A DNA stretch of 64,000 bases from an uncultured beta proteobacterium. Its GTDB lineage: Bacteria; Pseudomonadota; Gammaproteobacteria; Burkholderiales; Burkholderiaceae_C. A program made the position numbers and the translations under genes. Shown here one piece after another: positions 1-9,348 of the stretch (the stretch's first letter is position 1; the number at the start of each line of letters is the position of its first letter). A model generated the notes under the pieces. The model did not search any database and was not told the DNA's origin. It worked only from the letters and a program-made list of their open reading frames with translations. The stretch lies in assembly GCA_903960915.1 (NCBI GenBank), contig CAJCCO010000136.1, forward strand, positions 16,959-80,958, read 5' to 3'.

Positions 1-471
1 CTGAACTGCTTCTCCATGATCTCGGGCTACTACACGGCGCTGGAACGTACGCTGTTTTTAGGCCACGCCTCTGACGAGCACCTGCGCCTGTGGGAGATCA
101 ACTGCAAGGTCCACGACGAAGGCAAGAAACTGCTGGTTCCCGGTGCCCGTTGTAGCGACATCGCGCTGGAACTGAACAAGATTTTTGAAGAACACGACCT
201 GCTCAAGTACCGCACCTTTGGTTATGGCCACTCCTTTGGCACGCTGAGCCATTACTACGGCCGTGAGGCGGGGCTGGAATTGCGTGAAGACATTGACACA
301 GTGCTCACACCTGACATGGTGATCTCCATGGAGCCCATGATCATGCTGCCCGAAGGCATGCCTGGTGCGGGCGGCTACCGTGAGCACGACATACTTGTTA
401 TCACCAAGGACGGCAACCGCAACCTGACGGCCTTCCCCTACGGTCCAGAGCACAACATCATCAAAGCCTGA
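1..471 (+). CDS. Creatinase (creatine amidinohydrolase), 3' part
   Basis: The gene runs in from the left edge; only the last 156 codons are present and no start codon is in the window. The protein is the C-terminal pita-bread (M24 peptidase fold) domain. It carries stretches I recognise from Pseudomonas creatinase, such as [42 protein letters not shown] and the very C-terminal FGPEHNII pattern (here YGPEHNII). Creatinase hydrolyses creatine to sarcosine and urea in the cytosol. It ends five bases before glyA and heads a run of sarcosine-handling genes, which fits the reaction exactly. A generic Xaa-Pro peptidase is the alternative, but the match to creatinase and the context argue against it. 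Confidence 0.9.
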   Translation: MNCFSMISGYYTALERTLFLGHASDEHLRLWEINCKVHDEGKKLLVPGARCSDIALELNKIFEEHDLLKYRTFGYGHSFGTLSHYYGREAGLELREDIDTVLTPDMVISMEPMIMLPEGMPGAGGYREHDILVITKDGNRNLTAFPYGPEHNIIKA

Positions 472-476
472 TCGTC

Positions 477-1736
477 ATGTTTGACCGCGTCACGCATTCA
501 CTGCAATCTGTAGACCCCGAAATCTGGTCGGTGCTGGGGCAGGAAAACCTGCGTCAGCAAGACCACATCGAGTTGATTGCCTCGGAGAATTACACCTCCC
601 CGGCCGTCATGACGGTTCAGGGTTCGCAACTCACCAACAAGTACGCTGAAGGCTACCCGGGCAAGCGTTACTACGGTGGGTGCGAGTTTGTCGATCAGGC
701 CGAGCAACTGGCTATCGACCGACTCAAGCAGTTGTTTGGCGCGGACAAACACGGCTGGGGCGCCAACGTGCAACCGCACTCTGGCGCCCAGGCCAACGAG
801 GCCGTTTTCATGGCCACCATGAACCCCGGCGACACCTTCATGGGCATGAGCCTGGCTGAAGGGGGACACCTCAGCCATGGCATGGCGCTCAACATGAGCG
901 GCAAGTGGTTCAACGTGGTGTCCTACGGCCTGAACGCCCAGGAAGAGATTGACTACGAAGACATGGAGCGTAAAGCCCATGCCTGCAAGCCCAAACTCAT
1001 CATTGCGGGTGCCTCCGCCTATTCACTGCGTATTGACTTCGAGCGTTTTGCCCGTGTCGCCAAGGACGTAGGCGCACTGTTGCTGGTGGACATGGCCCAC
1101 TACGCAGGATTGATTGCGGCGGGCCAATACCCCAACCCGATCCCGCACGCCGACATCGTGACCTCCACCACCCACAAAAGCTTGCGTGGCCCACGCGGCG
1201 GCATCATCTTGATGCGCCCTGAATTGGAGAAAGCCATCAACAGCGCCATCTTTCCAGGCCTGCAGGGAGGCCCGTTGATGCACGTCATTGCAGCCAAGGC
1301 GGTGGCATTTAAAGAAGCCCTGAACCCGTCATTCAAGGCCTACCAGCAACAGGTGGTCACCAACGCCCGCATTGTGGCCGAGACCCTGATACAGCGCGGT
1401 TTGCGCATTGTCAGTGGCCGCACTGAAAGTCATGTGATGCTGGTGGATCTGCGCGCCAAGGGCATCACGGGCAAGGAAGCCGAAGCGGTGCTGGGCCGTG
1501 CCCATATGACCATCAATAAAAACGCCATTCCCAACGATCCTGAAAAAGCCATGGTCACCAGTGGCGTTCGCCTGGGAACGCCCGCCATGACCACCCGTGG
1601 CTTCAAGGACGAAGAGGCAAGGCAGACCGCCCACCTCATCGCCGATGTACTGGATAAACCGCATGATGCCGAACACATTGACGCCGTGCGCGCCAAAGTA
1701 CACGCTCTGACCAGCCGTTTTCCGGTGTACCGCTGA
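477..1736 (+). CDS. glyA: Serine hydroxymethyltransferase
   Basis: PLP enzyme interconverting glycine plus 5,10-methylene-THF with serine plus THF. The 419-residue length is normal for bacterial GlyA. The N-terminal [11 protein letters not shown] motif and the PLP-lysine motif [14 protein letters not shown] (Lys234) are intact. The gene starts five bases after the creatinase stop with no clear Shine-Dalgarno, so translation is probably coupled. Between creatinase and soxB it would use both products of sarcosine oxidase (glycine and methylene-THF) to make serine. It is probably a catabolic paralogue; whether the genome has another glyA cannot be seen here. Confidence 0.95.
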   Translation: MFDRVTHSLQSVDPEIWSVLGQENLRQQDHIELIASENYTSPAVMTVQGSQLTNKYAEGYPGKRYYGGCEFVDQAEQLAIDRLKQLFGADKHGWGANVQPHSGAQANEAVFMATMNPGDTFMGMSLAEGGHLSHGMALNMSGKWFNVVSYGLNAQEEIDYEDMERKAHACKPKLIIAGASAYSLRIDFERFARVAKDVGALLLVDMAHYAGLIAAGQYPNPIPHADIVTSTTHKSLRGPRGGIILMRPELEKAINSAIFPGLQGGPLMHVIAAKAVAFKEALNPSFKAYQQQVVTNARIVAETLIQRGLRIVSGRTESHVMLVDLRAKGITGKEAEAVLGRAHMTINKNAIPNDPEKAMVTSGVRLGTPAMTTRGFKDEEARQTAHLIADVLDKPHDAEHIDAVRAKVHALTSRFPVYR

Positions 1737-1848
1737 CTGGGTTTTAGCCATGGCTGCCTGCACCTTTAACCCCTTCATGACAAGCAAACACAAAGCAACT
1801 TCTCGTGGCGGCCTGGCTGCCAACGTCGTCGAGCGTTGAAAGTAATCC

Positions 1849-3093
1849 ATGCAAAATTTTTCTATCTGGTCCTTGCTGCGCAACAGCTTGTCCTACCACG
1901 AAGGCTGGCAAAAACAGTGGCGCAGCCCTGAGCCCAAGCGCGAGTACGACGCCGTCGTGGTGGGCGCTGGCGGCCACGGCTTGGCCACCGCGTATTACAT
2001 GGCTAAAGAACACGGCATGCGCAATATTGCCGTAGTGGAACGAGGTTGGCTGGGCGGTGGCAACACCGCGCGCAACACCACCATCGTGCGCTCCAACTAC
2101 CTGTGGGACGAGTCCACCGCGCTCTACGAGAAAGCCATGGCGCTGTGGGAGGGGCTGTCGCAAGACATCAACTACAACGTCATGTTCAGCCAGCGCGGCG
2201 TAATGAACCTAGGCCATTCACTGCAAGACATGCGCGACATTGAGCGCCGGGTTAACGCCAACCGCCTGAACGGTGTGGACGCCGAAGTGGTGACACCCGA
2301 GCAGATCAAGGCCATGATTCCTTTCATCAACCTCAACACCCGCTATCCCGTGCTGGGCGCCTCGTTGCAACGTCGTGCTGGCGTGGCCCGGCATGACGCG
2401 GTGGCCTGGGGCTTTGCCCGCGCCGCAGACGCCTTGGGGGTGGACATCATCCAAAACTGTGAAGTCACTGGCATCCGGCGCGAAAACGGTGCCGTGGTGG
2501 GCCTTGAAACCGCTCGGGGTTTCATCAAAACCCCGAAGGTGGCCATTGTGGCTGCCGGGCATTCCAGCGTGGTGGCCAGCATGGCTGACCTGCGCTTGCC
2601 GATCGAGAGCCATCCGCTGCAAGCCTTGGTCTCCGAGCCGCTCAAACCAATCTTTCCTACCGTGGTCATGAGCAACGCCATTCACGCCTACATCAGCCAG
2701 TCCGACAAGGGCGACTTGGTCATAGGCGCGGGCATCGACTCTTACGCCGGCTACGGCCAGCGCGGCAGCTACCAAACCATTGAACACACCCTGCAAGCGA
2801 TTGTGGAAATGTTCCCGCTGTTCTCCCGCGTTCGCATGAACCGCCAGTGGGGCGGCATTGTCGATGTGTCGCCAGACGCCTGCCCCATCATCAGCATGAC
2901 GCCGGTCAAGGGCCTCTACATCAACTGCGGCTGGGGCACCGGCGGCTTCAAGGCCACGCCCGGTTCAGGTTGGGCCATGGCGCACACCGTCGCGCAAGAC
3001 CGGCCCCACGCGCTGAACGAGGCCTTCTCGCTGAACCGTTTCTACAACGGCCACCTGATCGACGAACACGGCGCTGCTGCTGTGGCGCACTGA
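1849..3093 (+). CDS. soxB: Sarcosine oxidase beta subunit
   Basis: Flavin subunit of heterotetrameric sarcosine oxidase, which oxidatively demethylates sarcosine to glycine, H2O2 and methylene-THF. The 414-residue protein has the family's N-terminal [13 protein letters not shown] segment, a dinucleotide-binding Rossmann motif [15 protein letters not shown] at about 37-51, and [18 protein letters not shown] after it. His182 in the [12 protein letters not shown] motif matches the histidine that covalently carries FMN in characterised enzymes. A 112-bp gap separates it from glyA. The Shine-Dalgarno is weak; the start is chosen from the conserved N-terminus. Subunits D, A and G follow directly. 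Confidence 0.96.
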   Translation: MQNFSIWSLLRNSLSYHEGWQKQWRSPEPKREYDAVVVGAGGHGLATAYYMAKEHGMRNIAVVERGWLGGGNTARNTTIVRSNYLWDESTALYEKAMALWEGLSQDINYNVMFSQRGVMNLGHSLQDMRDIERRVNANRLNGVDAEVVTPEQIKAMIPFINLNTRYPVLGASLQRRAGVARHDAVAWGFARAADALGVDIIQNCEVTGIRRENGAVVGLETARGFIKTPKVAIVAAGHSSVVASMADLRLPIESHPLQALVSEPLKPIFPTVVMSNAIHAYISQSDKGDLVIGAGIDSYAGYGQRGSYQTIEHTLQAIVEMFPLFSRVRMNRQWGGIVDVSPDACPIISMTPVKGLYINCGWGTGGFKATPGSGWAMAHTVAQDRPHALNEAFSLNRFYNGHLIDEHGAAAVAH

Positions 3094-3105
3094 AAGAAGA
3101 CAACC

Positions 3106-3399
3106 ATGCTATTGATTGAATGCCCTTACTGCGGAGTGCGCGCCGAAACCGAGTTCACCTGCGGTGGCGAAGGCGGCATTGTGCGCCCCACTGAAACCGA
3201 AAAAATGAGCGACGAACAGTGGGGTGACTACCTCTTCATGCGCAAGAACCCCAAAGGCATGCACCATGAGCAGTGGCGCCATTCCAGTGGTTGCGGCCGA
3301 TGGTTCAACGCCCTGCGCGATACCGTGAGCTACCGCTTTGAAGCGGTCTGGAAAATCGGCGAGGCCGCCCCAGCTTCTCTGAAAAAGGAGGCCGCATGA
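3106..3399 (+). CDS. soxD: Sarcosine oxidase delta subunit
   Basis: Small zinc-binding subunit of heterotetrameric sarcosine oxidase, 97 residues. The expected ligands are all present: Cys6 and Cys9 in the N-terminal CPYC motif, His59, and Cys63 in the GCGRWF motif. These are the positions reported for the zinc site in the characterised enzymes. It starts 12 bases after soxB, and its TGA stop overlaps the soxA start as ATGA, so the subunits are translated in a coupled way. Confidence 0.95.
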   Translation: MLLIECPYCGVRAETEFTCGGEGGIVRPTETEKMSDEQWGDYLFMRKNPKGMHHEQWRHSSGCGRWFNALRDTVSYRFEAVWKIGEAAPASLKKEAA

Positions 3400-6300
3400 A
3401 CGCCCGCGCCTCACGCCGCCTGCCCCAGGGTGGGCAAATCAACCGGCAACAAAAGCTGCACTTCAGCTTCAATGGCCGAAGCTATGAAGGCCTGGCCGGC
3501 GATACGCTAGCGTCCGCCTTGCTGGCCAATGGCGTGTCCATGGTGGCCCGCAGCTGGAAGTACCACCGCCCGCGCGGCATTCTGAGCGCTGGCGTGGAAG
3601 AGCCTAACGCGCTGGTGCAACTGTTTGAGGGCGCACGCACCGTGCCAAATGCCCGCATGACCGAGGTCGCGCTGGTCAACGGACTGAGTGCCCGCTCCAT
3701 TCATACGACCCCCAGCATCGAGTTTGATATTGGCAGCGTGAATTCACTCTTCTCGCGCATCTTGCCAGCCGGGTTTTATTACAAAACTTTCATGGCCTCG
3801 CAAAAGGCCTGGCACTTTTTTGAGCATTTCATCCGCAAGGCCAGCGGCCTGGGTGAGTCGCCACAAGAGGCCGATCCCGACCGTTATGAAAAGCGCTTTG
3901 CCTTTTGCGATGTGCTGATCGCCGGCGGCGGCTTGGCGGGCCTCAGTGCCGCGCTGGCTGCCGGTGCCAGCGGCGCGCGTGTCATTCTGGCGGACGAGCA
4001 AGCCAGCATGGGCGGCTGGTTACTCTCCAGCGATGCACAGGTTGACGGCCTGCCCGCAGCCCAGTGGGTCGCGCAAGCCTATGCCAAGTTGCAAGCTATG
4101 CCCGAGGTCATGCTGCTGCCGCGTACCACGGTGTTTGGTTATCAGGACCACAACCTGCTGACGCTGGCTGAGCGCTGCACCGATCACCTGGAAGCTGCCA
4201 ATGGCCAGGCGCGTGAACGCATGTGGAAAGTGCGTGCCAAGCAAGTCGTGCTGGCCACTGGAACGCATGAGCGACCACTGGTTTTTTCCAACAATGACCT
4301 GCCCGGCATCATGCTGTCGTCGGCCGTGTCTACCTACATCCGGCGCTATGCGGTGCTGCCAGGGAAACAGGCGCTCGTATTTACCAACAACGACACCGCC
4401 TATGACGCGGCTCTTGCCCTCCACGCGGCAGGCGCCGCAGTGACCGTGGTCGATGCACGCGCCACACCGGATGGGGACTTGAGCACCCGAGCACGCCAAC
4501 AAGGCATCACCATCCTGCCCGGCCATGTGGTGGTGCAGGCCAGCGGTGGCAAGGCGGTCAGCGGTGTCACGCTGTACGCGCTCAATGCACAAGGCGGGCT
4601 GGGAGCGGCGGCTGGCACCTTGCCCTGCGACCTGGTGGCCATGTCGGGCGGCTTCAGCCCGGTGATTCATTTGTACTGCCAGTCCAACGCCAAAGCCGTT
4701 TGGCGTGAAGACCTGGCGTGTTTTATTCCCGGTCAACCCGTGCAGGCGCAACGCTCAGCCGGCGCTTGCCAGTCGCCCACGGACCTGGCGCAATGCGCAC
4801 TGCAAGGCACCCAGGCCGGCACAGCCGCTGCTGTGGATGCAGGCCTGCTGGCCGTTGACGTGGTGGCACCGGCTGTGCCTTCGGTCAACGCAGGCGCCCT
4901 GTGCGTGCTCTGGGAAGTGCCGCACCCGCTGCCCAGCAGCCGCGCCCCAAAGAAGTTTGTCGACTTTCAAAACGACGTGGGCGCCAGCGACATTCACCTG
5001 GCTGTGCGCGAAGGCTTCGAGTCCATTGAACACCTCAAGCGCTACACCGCCATGGGGTTTGGTACCGACCAGGGCAAGACCGGCAACATCAACGGCATGG
5101 GCATTGCCGCCGGTATTCTGGGGCGCAGCATTTCGCAGGTGGGCACCACCACCTTCCGCCCCAACTACACACCGGTGACCTTTGGCTTGGTGGCCGGTGG
5201 CGAACTCGGCGACCTGTTCGACCCCATTCGCACCACCGCAGTGCACGACTGGCATCGCCAACACGGTGCACTGTTTGAAGATGTGGGCCAATGGAAGCGG
5301 TCCTGGTATTACCCAAAAAATGGGGAAGATCTGCATGCCGCCGTCGCGCGTGAGGTCTTGGCAGTGCGCCACGGCGTCGGCACCCTGGACGCCTCCACCC
5401 TGGGAAAAATTGATATCCAGGGGCCAGATGCGCATGTGCTGCTCAACTGGATGTACAGCAATGCCTGGTCCAAGCTGGCCGTGGGCAAATGCCGTTATGG
5501 CTTGATGCTGGATGAAAACGGCATGGTGTTTGATGACGGCGTGACCGTGCGCCTGGCAGACAACCATTTTCTGATGCACACCACCACGGGCGGCGCTGCG
5601 CGGGTGCTGGCCTGGATGGAGCGCTGGCTGCAAACCGAGTGGCCGCACCTGAAGGTTTACCTCACCACCGTGACCGACCACTGGGCTACCACCGTGGTGG
5701 CCGGTCCCAAGAGCCGTGCGGTGTTGCAGAAAATATGCACCGACGTTGACTTTGACGATGCCGCTTTCCCCTTCATGTCCTGGCGCGCAGGCACAGTCAA
5801 TGGCGTGGCAGCGCGCATCATGCGCATCAGCTTCTCGGGTGAGCGCAGTTACGAGGTCAATGTGCCGGCAGCAGAGGGGCTGAGCACCTGGCAAGCCATT
5901 CACGCGGCCGGTGCTGAATTTGGCATCACGCCCTATGGCACCGAGAGCATGCACGTGCTGCGCGGCGAGAAGGGTTACATCATTGTGGGCCAGGACACCG
6001 ACGGTTCCATCACCCCCATGGACCTCGGCATGGGCGCTATGGTGACAGCCAGTAAAGACTGTCTGGGCAAGCGTTCATTGAGCCGCGAAGACACCGTGCG
6101 CACAGACCGCAAACAGTTGGTGGGTCTGCTCACCGAGAGCCCCCAGGTGGTGTTGCCGGAAGGCGCACAAATGACCGCCAGCGCCGACCTCAGCTTCACG
6201 CCTGTGAAGATGCAAGGCCATGTGACATCAAGCTACATGAGCCCAACGCTGGGCCGCTCCATTGCCATGGCCGTACTCAAGGGCGGGCACCAGCGCATGG

Positions 6301-6401
6301 GCGAGTCGGTGTTCTTGCCCCTGCGCGATGGCCGAACCGTGAAAGCCACGGTCTGCAGTCCTGTATTTTTTGATCCTCAATCGGAGCGGCAAAATGCCTG
6401 A
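3396..6401 (+). CDS. soxA: Sarcosine oxidase alpha subunit
   Basis: Large subunit, 1001 residues, close to the usual length. Domains in order: an N-terminal ferredoxin-like domain (about 10-110, with the HRPRGILSAGVEEPNALVQL segment); a two-dinucleotide-binding flavoprotein module (LIAGGGLAGLSAAL near 172, and a second region after ATGTHERPLVFSNNDLPG); and a C-terminal GcvT-like folate-binding domain from about residue 600. The GcvT domain is where THF takes the methylene group made at the beta-subunit FMN. A strong GGAGG lies just upstream of the ATG, within the end of soxD. Its TGA overlaps the soxG start by eight bases. Confidence 0.96.
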   Translation: MNARASRRLPQGGQINRQQKLHFSFNGRSYEGLAGDTLASALLANGVSMVARSWKYHRPRGILSAGVEEPNALVQLFEGARTVPNARMTEVALVNGLSARSIHTTPSIEFDIGSVNSLFSRILPAGFYYKTFMASQKAWHFFEHFIRKASGLGESPQEADPDRYEKRFAFCDVLIAGGGLAGLSAALAAGASGARVILADEQASMGGWLLSSDAQVDGLPAAQWVAQAYAKLQAMPEVMLLPRTTVFGYQDHNLLTLAERCTDHLEAANGQARERMWKVRAKQVVLATGTHERPLVFSNNDLPGIMLSSAVSTYIRRYAVLPGKQALVFTNNDTAYDAALALHAAGAAVTVVDARATPDGDLSTRARQQGITILPGHVVVQASGGKAVSGVTLYALNAQGGLGAAAGTLPCDLVAMSGGFSPVIHLYCQSNAKAVWREDLACFIPGQPVQAQRSAGACQSPTDLAQCALQGTQAGTAAAVDAGLLAVDVVAPAVPSVNAGALCVLWEVPHPLPSSRAPKKFVDFQNDVGASDIHLAVREGFESIEHLKRYTAMGFGTDQGKTGNINGMGIAAGILGRSISQVGTTTFRPNYTPVTFGLVAGGELGDLFDPIRTTAVHDWHRQHGALFEDVGQWKRSWYYPKNGEDLHAAVAREVLAVRHGVGTLDASTLGKIDIQGPDAHVLLNWMYSNAWSKLAVGKCRYGLMLDENGMVFDDGVTVRLADNHFLMHTTTGGAARVLAWMERWLQTEWPHLKVYLTTVTDHWATTVVAGPKSRAVLQKICTDVDFDDAAFPFMSWRAGTVNGVAARIMRISFSGERSYEVNVPAAEGLSTWQAIHAAGAEFGITPYGTESMHVLRGEKGYIIVGQDTDGSITPMDLGMGAMVTASKDCLGKRSLSREDTVRTDRKQLVGLLTESPQVVLPEGAQMTASADLSFTPVKMQGHVTSSYMSPTLGRSIAMAVLKGGHQRMGESVFLPLRDGRTVKATVCSPVFFDPQSERQNA

Positions 6402-6975
6402 AGCCCATCACATGCCCACGCCTGCGCGTGGTCCTCATGCACAGCCTCTGGCGGCCGGTCAAAGCAGCAAGGCCATCATCAATGTGCGTGGCAATGCACA
6501 CGACCCGGCCTTTGCGCAAGCCGTGCAATCAGCCCTAGGTGTGGCCTTGCCCGTTGAGGCCTGCAGCACCTTGGGTAACAAGCTGCTGCGTATCGTCTGG
6601 GCGGGTCCTGACGACTGGTTTGTGATTGCGCAGGCCGGGCAAGAAAACAAATTGATGCAGCAGTTGCAGCAAGCCTTGAGCGGCCAGCACTGTGCGGTGA
6701 CCGATGTCAGCAGCGGTTATTTTTTGGTCACGCTGGAAGGCCCTCAGGCACGCGACTTGCTATCTCAAGGTTGCCCTATGGACTTTCATGCGCGGGTGTT
6801 TCAACCCGGACGCGCCGTAGGGACCCATTTTTTCAAGGTGGGTCTGTATCTCTGGCAGCGCGATGAAAAGCCCACTTTTGAAATGCTGGTCAGGCGCAGT
6901 TTTATAGACCATTTTTGGCAACTCATTGACCACTGCACGCTGGGTTACGGCTGGGTGGGCAAGCAAGCGGCATGA
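6394..6975 (+). CDS. soxG: Sarcosine oxidase gamma subunit
   Basis: The 193-residue product resembles the gamma subunit, which has a GcvT-like fold and packs against the alpha subunit. Typical features are the DDWFVIAQ segment, a SSGYFLVTLEGPQARDLLSQGCPMDF block and the C-terminal GYGWVG. I take ATG 6394, which has a GGAG 8 bases upstream, in preference to the in-frame TTG at 6370. The N-terminal 30 residues are proline/alanine-rich and poorly ordered. It is the last subunit gene; a 42-bp gap leads to the transporter genes. Confidence 0.92.
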   Translation: MPEAHHMPTPARGPHAQPLAAGQSSKAIINVRGNAHDPAFAQAVQSALGVALPVEACSTLGNKLLRIVWAGPDDWFVIAQAGQENKLMQQLQQALSGQHCAVTDVSSGYFLVTLEGPQARDLLSQGCPMDFHARVFQPGRAVGTHFFKVGLYLWQRDEKPTFEMLVRRSFIDHFWQLIDHCTLGYGWVGKQAA

Positions 6976-7017
6976 GCTAAAGAGAAAGCGCTATGACAAG
7001 GAATAAGGAGTAATTAA

Positions 7018-8106
7018 ATGGCTCAACCATTCGTCCAACTCAAGGGCGTGCAAAAAACCTACGACGGTGAGAACCTCGTGGTGCGTGATCTCAACCTGGA
7101 TATCCAGGAAGGCGAGTTCCTCACCATGTTGGGGCCCTCCGGCTCGGGAAAAACCACCACCCTGATGATGCTGGCAGGTTTCGAGACCGCCACCCATGGA
7201 GAAATTTTTCTCGATGGCAAACCCATCAACCGCCTGGCCCCTGAGGACCGCAATATCGGCATGGTGTTTCAAAGCTACGCGCTTTTTCCACACATGACCG
7301 TGGCCGAGAACGTGGCCTTTCCCTTAATGGTTCGCGGCGTCCCCAAAGCAGGACTCGCCGAGCGCGTCACGAAAGCGCTGGCCATGGTGGGCCTGAAAGG
7401 TTACGAGGATCGCAGGCCCGCGCAACTCTCCGGCGGCCAGCAGCAGCGTGTGGCCGTCTCCCGCGCGCTGGTGTTTGAACCCAAACTGGTGCTGATGGAC
7501 GAACCCCTGTCTGCCCTGGACAAACAGCTGCGCGAGCAAATGCAGTACGAAATCAAACAGCTGCACCACCGCCTGGGCGTGACGGTGGTGTATGTCACGC
7601 ACGACCAGGGCGAGGCATTGACCATGTCGGACCGGGTGGCCGTATTCAACAACGGCGTGGTTCAGCAACTCGACACGCCAGAGCGCTTGTACGAGCAACC
7701 CGGCAATGCGTTTGTAGCCAGCTTCATTGGCGAGAACAACAAATTGCGCGGTGAGGTGATGTCGCTGGACGCGCCCTGGTGCAGCGTCAAGCTTGCCGAT
7801 GGCTCCCTGATCAAGGCACGCGCCGTGGCGGCTGGTGCCGTGGGCTCGCGCACCATGCTGTCTCTGCGCCCAGAGCGCATTGTGATTAATCCTCCGGCGG
7901 GCAGTTGCGACATCGTGGCGCCCGCCCGTGTTAGCGATGTCACCTACCTCGGCGACCACTTGCGTGTGCGCGCGCAGGCTTTCGGGGAACAAACCATGGT
8001 TGTGAAAGTACCCAATGCGTCGAAAGACCGCATCGTGGGCATTGATCACGACATACAAATCGGCTGGCGTGCGGAAGATTGCCACGCGCTGGACGTATCG
8101 GCTTAG
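7018..8106 (+). CDS. ABC importer ATPase, polyamine/PotA type
   Basis: Cytoplasmic ATPase of a PotABCD-like importer, 362 residues. Walker A GPSGSGKTT lies at 39-47, the Q-loop VFQSYALFPH near 84, the signature LSGGQQQR at 137-144 and Walker B LVLMDEP at 157-163. A C-terminal TOBE-like domain follows from about residue 280. A GGAG lies shortly upstream of the ATG. With the binding protein and two permeases downstream it makes a complete importer. Sequence family alone would say spermidine/putrescine; its place directly behind soxG suggests the cargo is creatine, sarcosine or a related methylated amine (inference). Confidence 0.93.
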   Translation: MAQPFVQLKGVQKTYDGENLVVRDLNLDIQEGEFLTMLGPSGSGKTTTLMMLAGFETATHGEIFLDGKPINRLAPEDRNIGMVFQSYALFPHMTVAENVAFPLMVRGVPKAGLAERVTKALAMVGLKGYEDRRPAQLSGGQQQRVAVSRALVFEPKLVLMDEPLSALDKQLREQMQYEIKQLHHRLGVTVVYVTHDQGEALTMSDRVAVFNNGVVQQLDTPERLYEQPGNAFVASFIGENNKLRGEVMSLDAPWCSVKLADGSLIKARAVAAGAVGSRTMLSLRPERIVINPPAGSCDIVAPARVSDVTYLGDHLRVRAQAFGEQTMVVKVPNASKDRIVGIDHDIQIGWRAEDCHALDVSA

Positions 8107-8210
8107 CAGATGAGGCCCCTATGCCCTGTTTGCCAAACCGGAGTAAGAAGCACGGTTCACTGTGCATATTTAAACCTGCAGGTTAGTCAACTCATCCATT
8201 GGAGAAAAAC

Positions 8211-9278
8211 GTGAAACTTCAGTTCAACAAATTGACCGCTCTGGCTGCTGCCATCGGTGCAACTCTCGCCCTGGGTGTGCAAGCCCAGACACTCACCGTG
8301 ACGTCCTGGGGTGGTGCCTACACCAAGAGCCAGGTCGCTGTCATGCACGAGCCCTTCACCGCCAAAACCGGCATCAAGATCCTGAGCGAAGATTACAACG
8401 GTGGCTTGGCCGAAATCAGTGCCCAGGTGAAAACCGGTAACGTGAAATGGGACGTGGTGGACGTTGAGCTGGCTGAAGCCTTGCGCGGCTGCGACGAAGG
8501 CCTGTTTGAAAAGATTGACGCCAGCAAACTGCCCAAAGGCGCTGATGGCAGCGATGCCAAAGCCGACTTCTTGCCCGGCATGGTCAATGCTTGCGCCATT
8601 GCCAACATTTCTTACGCCAACGTGGTGGCTTATGACAAGGCCAAGCTCGGTGCCAACGTCCCAACCCGTCTGGAAGATTTCTTTGACCTGAAGAAATTCC
8701 CCGGCAAACGTGGCCTGAAAAAAGAAGCCAACGTCAACCTTGAATGGGCGCTGATGGCCGATGGCGTGGCAGCTGCCGATGTCTACAAAGTCTTGTCAAC
8801 ACCCGCTGGTCTGGACCGTGCGTTCAAGAAACTTGACACCATCAAATCATCTGTGGTCTGGTGGAGCGCTGGCGCACAGCCGCCCCAGTTGCTGGCCTCG
8901 GGTGAAGTGGTCATGACCTCGGTCTACCACGGCCGTATTTTCGATGCCAACATCAAAGACAACAAAAACTTTGCCGTGATGTGGGACGGTCAGATCACCG
9001 TGCCTGACTTGTTTGCTGTGGTCAAAGGCTCCAAAAATGTGAAAGCTGCGATGGAATTTGTCATGTTCGCCACCGGCACCAAGCCACTGGGCGACCAAAC
9101 AAAGTACATCCCTTACGCCCCTGCCCGTAAGTCTTCTATGGCCTTGGTTGATGACAAAACAAAACCCTGGTTGCCAGGCCCTGCCCACAGCGGCCGTGGC
9201 TTCCAAACCAACGCCGCCTGGTGGTCTGACAACGCTGACCAATTGAACCAGAAATTCGCTGCCTGGTTGGCCAAGTAA
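8211..9278 (+). CDS. Periplasmic solute-binding protein of PotD/SBP_bac_8 type
   Basis: Periplasmic receptor of the importer, 355 residues. I choose GTG 8211, which has GGAG at 8201-8204, over the in-frame TTG at 8199. A clear signal peptide (KLQFNKLTALAAAIGATL, cleavage near VQAQ-TLTV) is followed by the TSWGGAY motif usual in this family. Several aromatic pairs (VVWWSAG, NAAWWSD) could box a guanidinium or methylammonium group, as in other binding proteins for such ligands; this is inference. It stands 104 bp after the ATPase and is followed by a stable intercistronic hairpin, as is common for genes whose product is needed in excess. Confidence 0.92.
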   Translation: MKLQFNKLTALAAAIGATLALGVQAQTLTVTSWGGAYTKSQVAVMHEPFTAKTGIKILSEDYNGGLAEISAQVKTGNVKWDVVDVELAEALRGCDEGLFEKIDASKLPKGADGSDAKADFLPGMVNACAIANISYANVVAYDKAKLGANVPTRLEDFFDLKKFPGKRGLKKEANVNLEWALMADGVAAADVYKVLSTPAGLDRAFKKLDTIKSSVVWWSAGAQPPQLLASGEVVMTSVYHGRIFDANIKDNKNFAVMWDGQITVPDLFAVVKGSKNVKAAMEFVMFATGTKPLGDQTKYIPYAPARKSSMALVDDKTKPWLPGPAHSGRGFQTNAAWWSDNADQLNQKFAAWLAK

Positions 9279-9286
9279 TGCCAACA

Positions 9287-9318
9287 GTCCGGGTGGGTTC
9301 TCACCCACCCGCCCGGAC
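9287..9318 (+). promoter_or_regulatory. Intercistronic hairpin after the binding-protein gene
   Basis: The arms GTCCGGG (9287-9293) and CCCGGAC (9312-9318) pair, and an inner TGGGT/ACCCA pair continues the stem past a four-base bulge on the 3' side. There is no T-tract after it, so it is not a typical intrinsic terminator. Its place between a binding-protein gene and the lowly expressed permease genes suggests 3'-end protection or partial termination that sets subunit ratios. Confidence 0.5.
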
Positions 9319-9348
9319 GTTGTGTTGCTTCACACAAGGAAACACCGC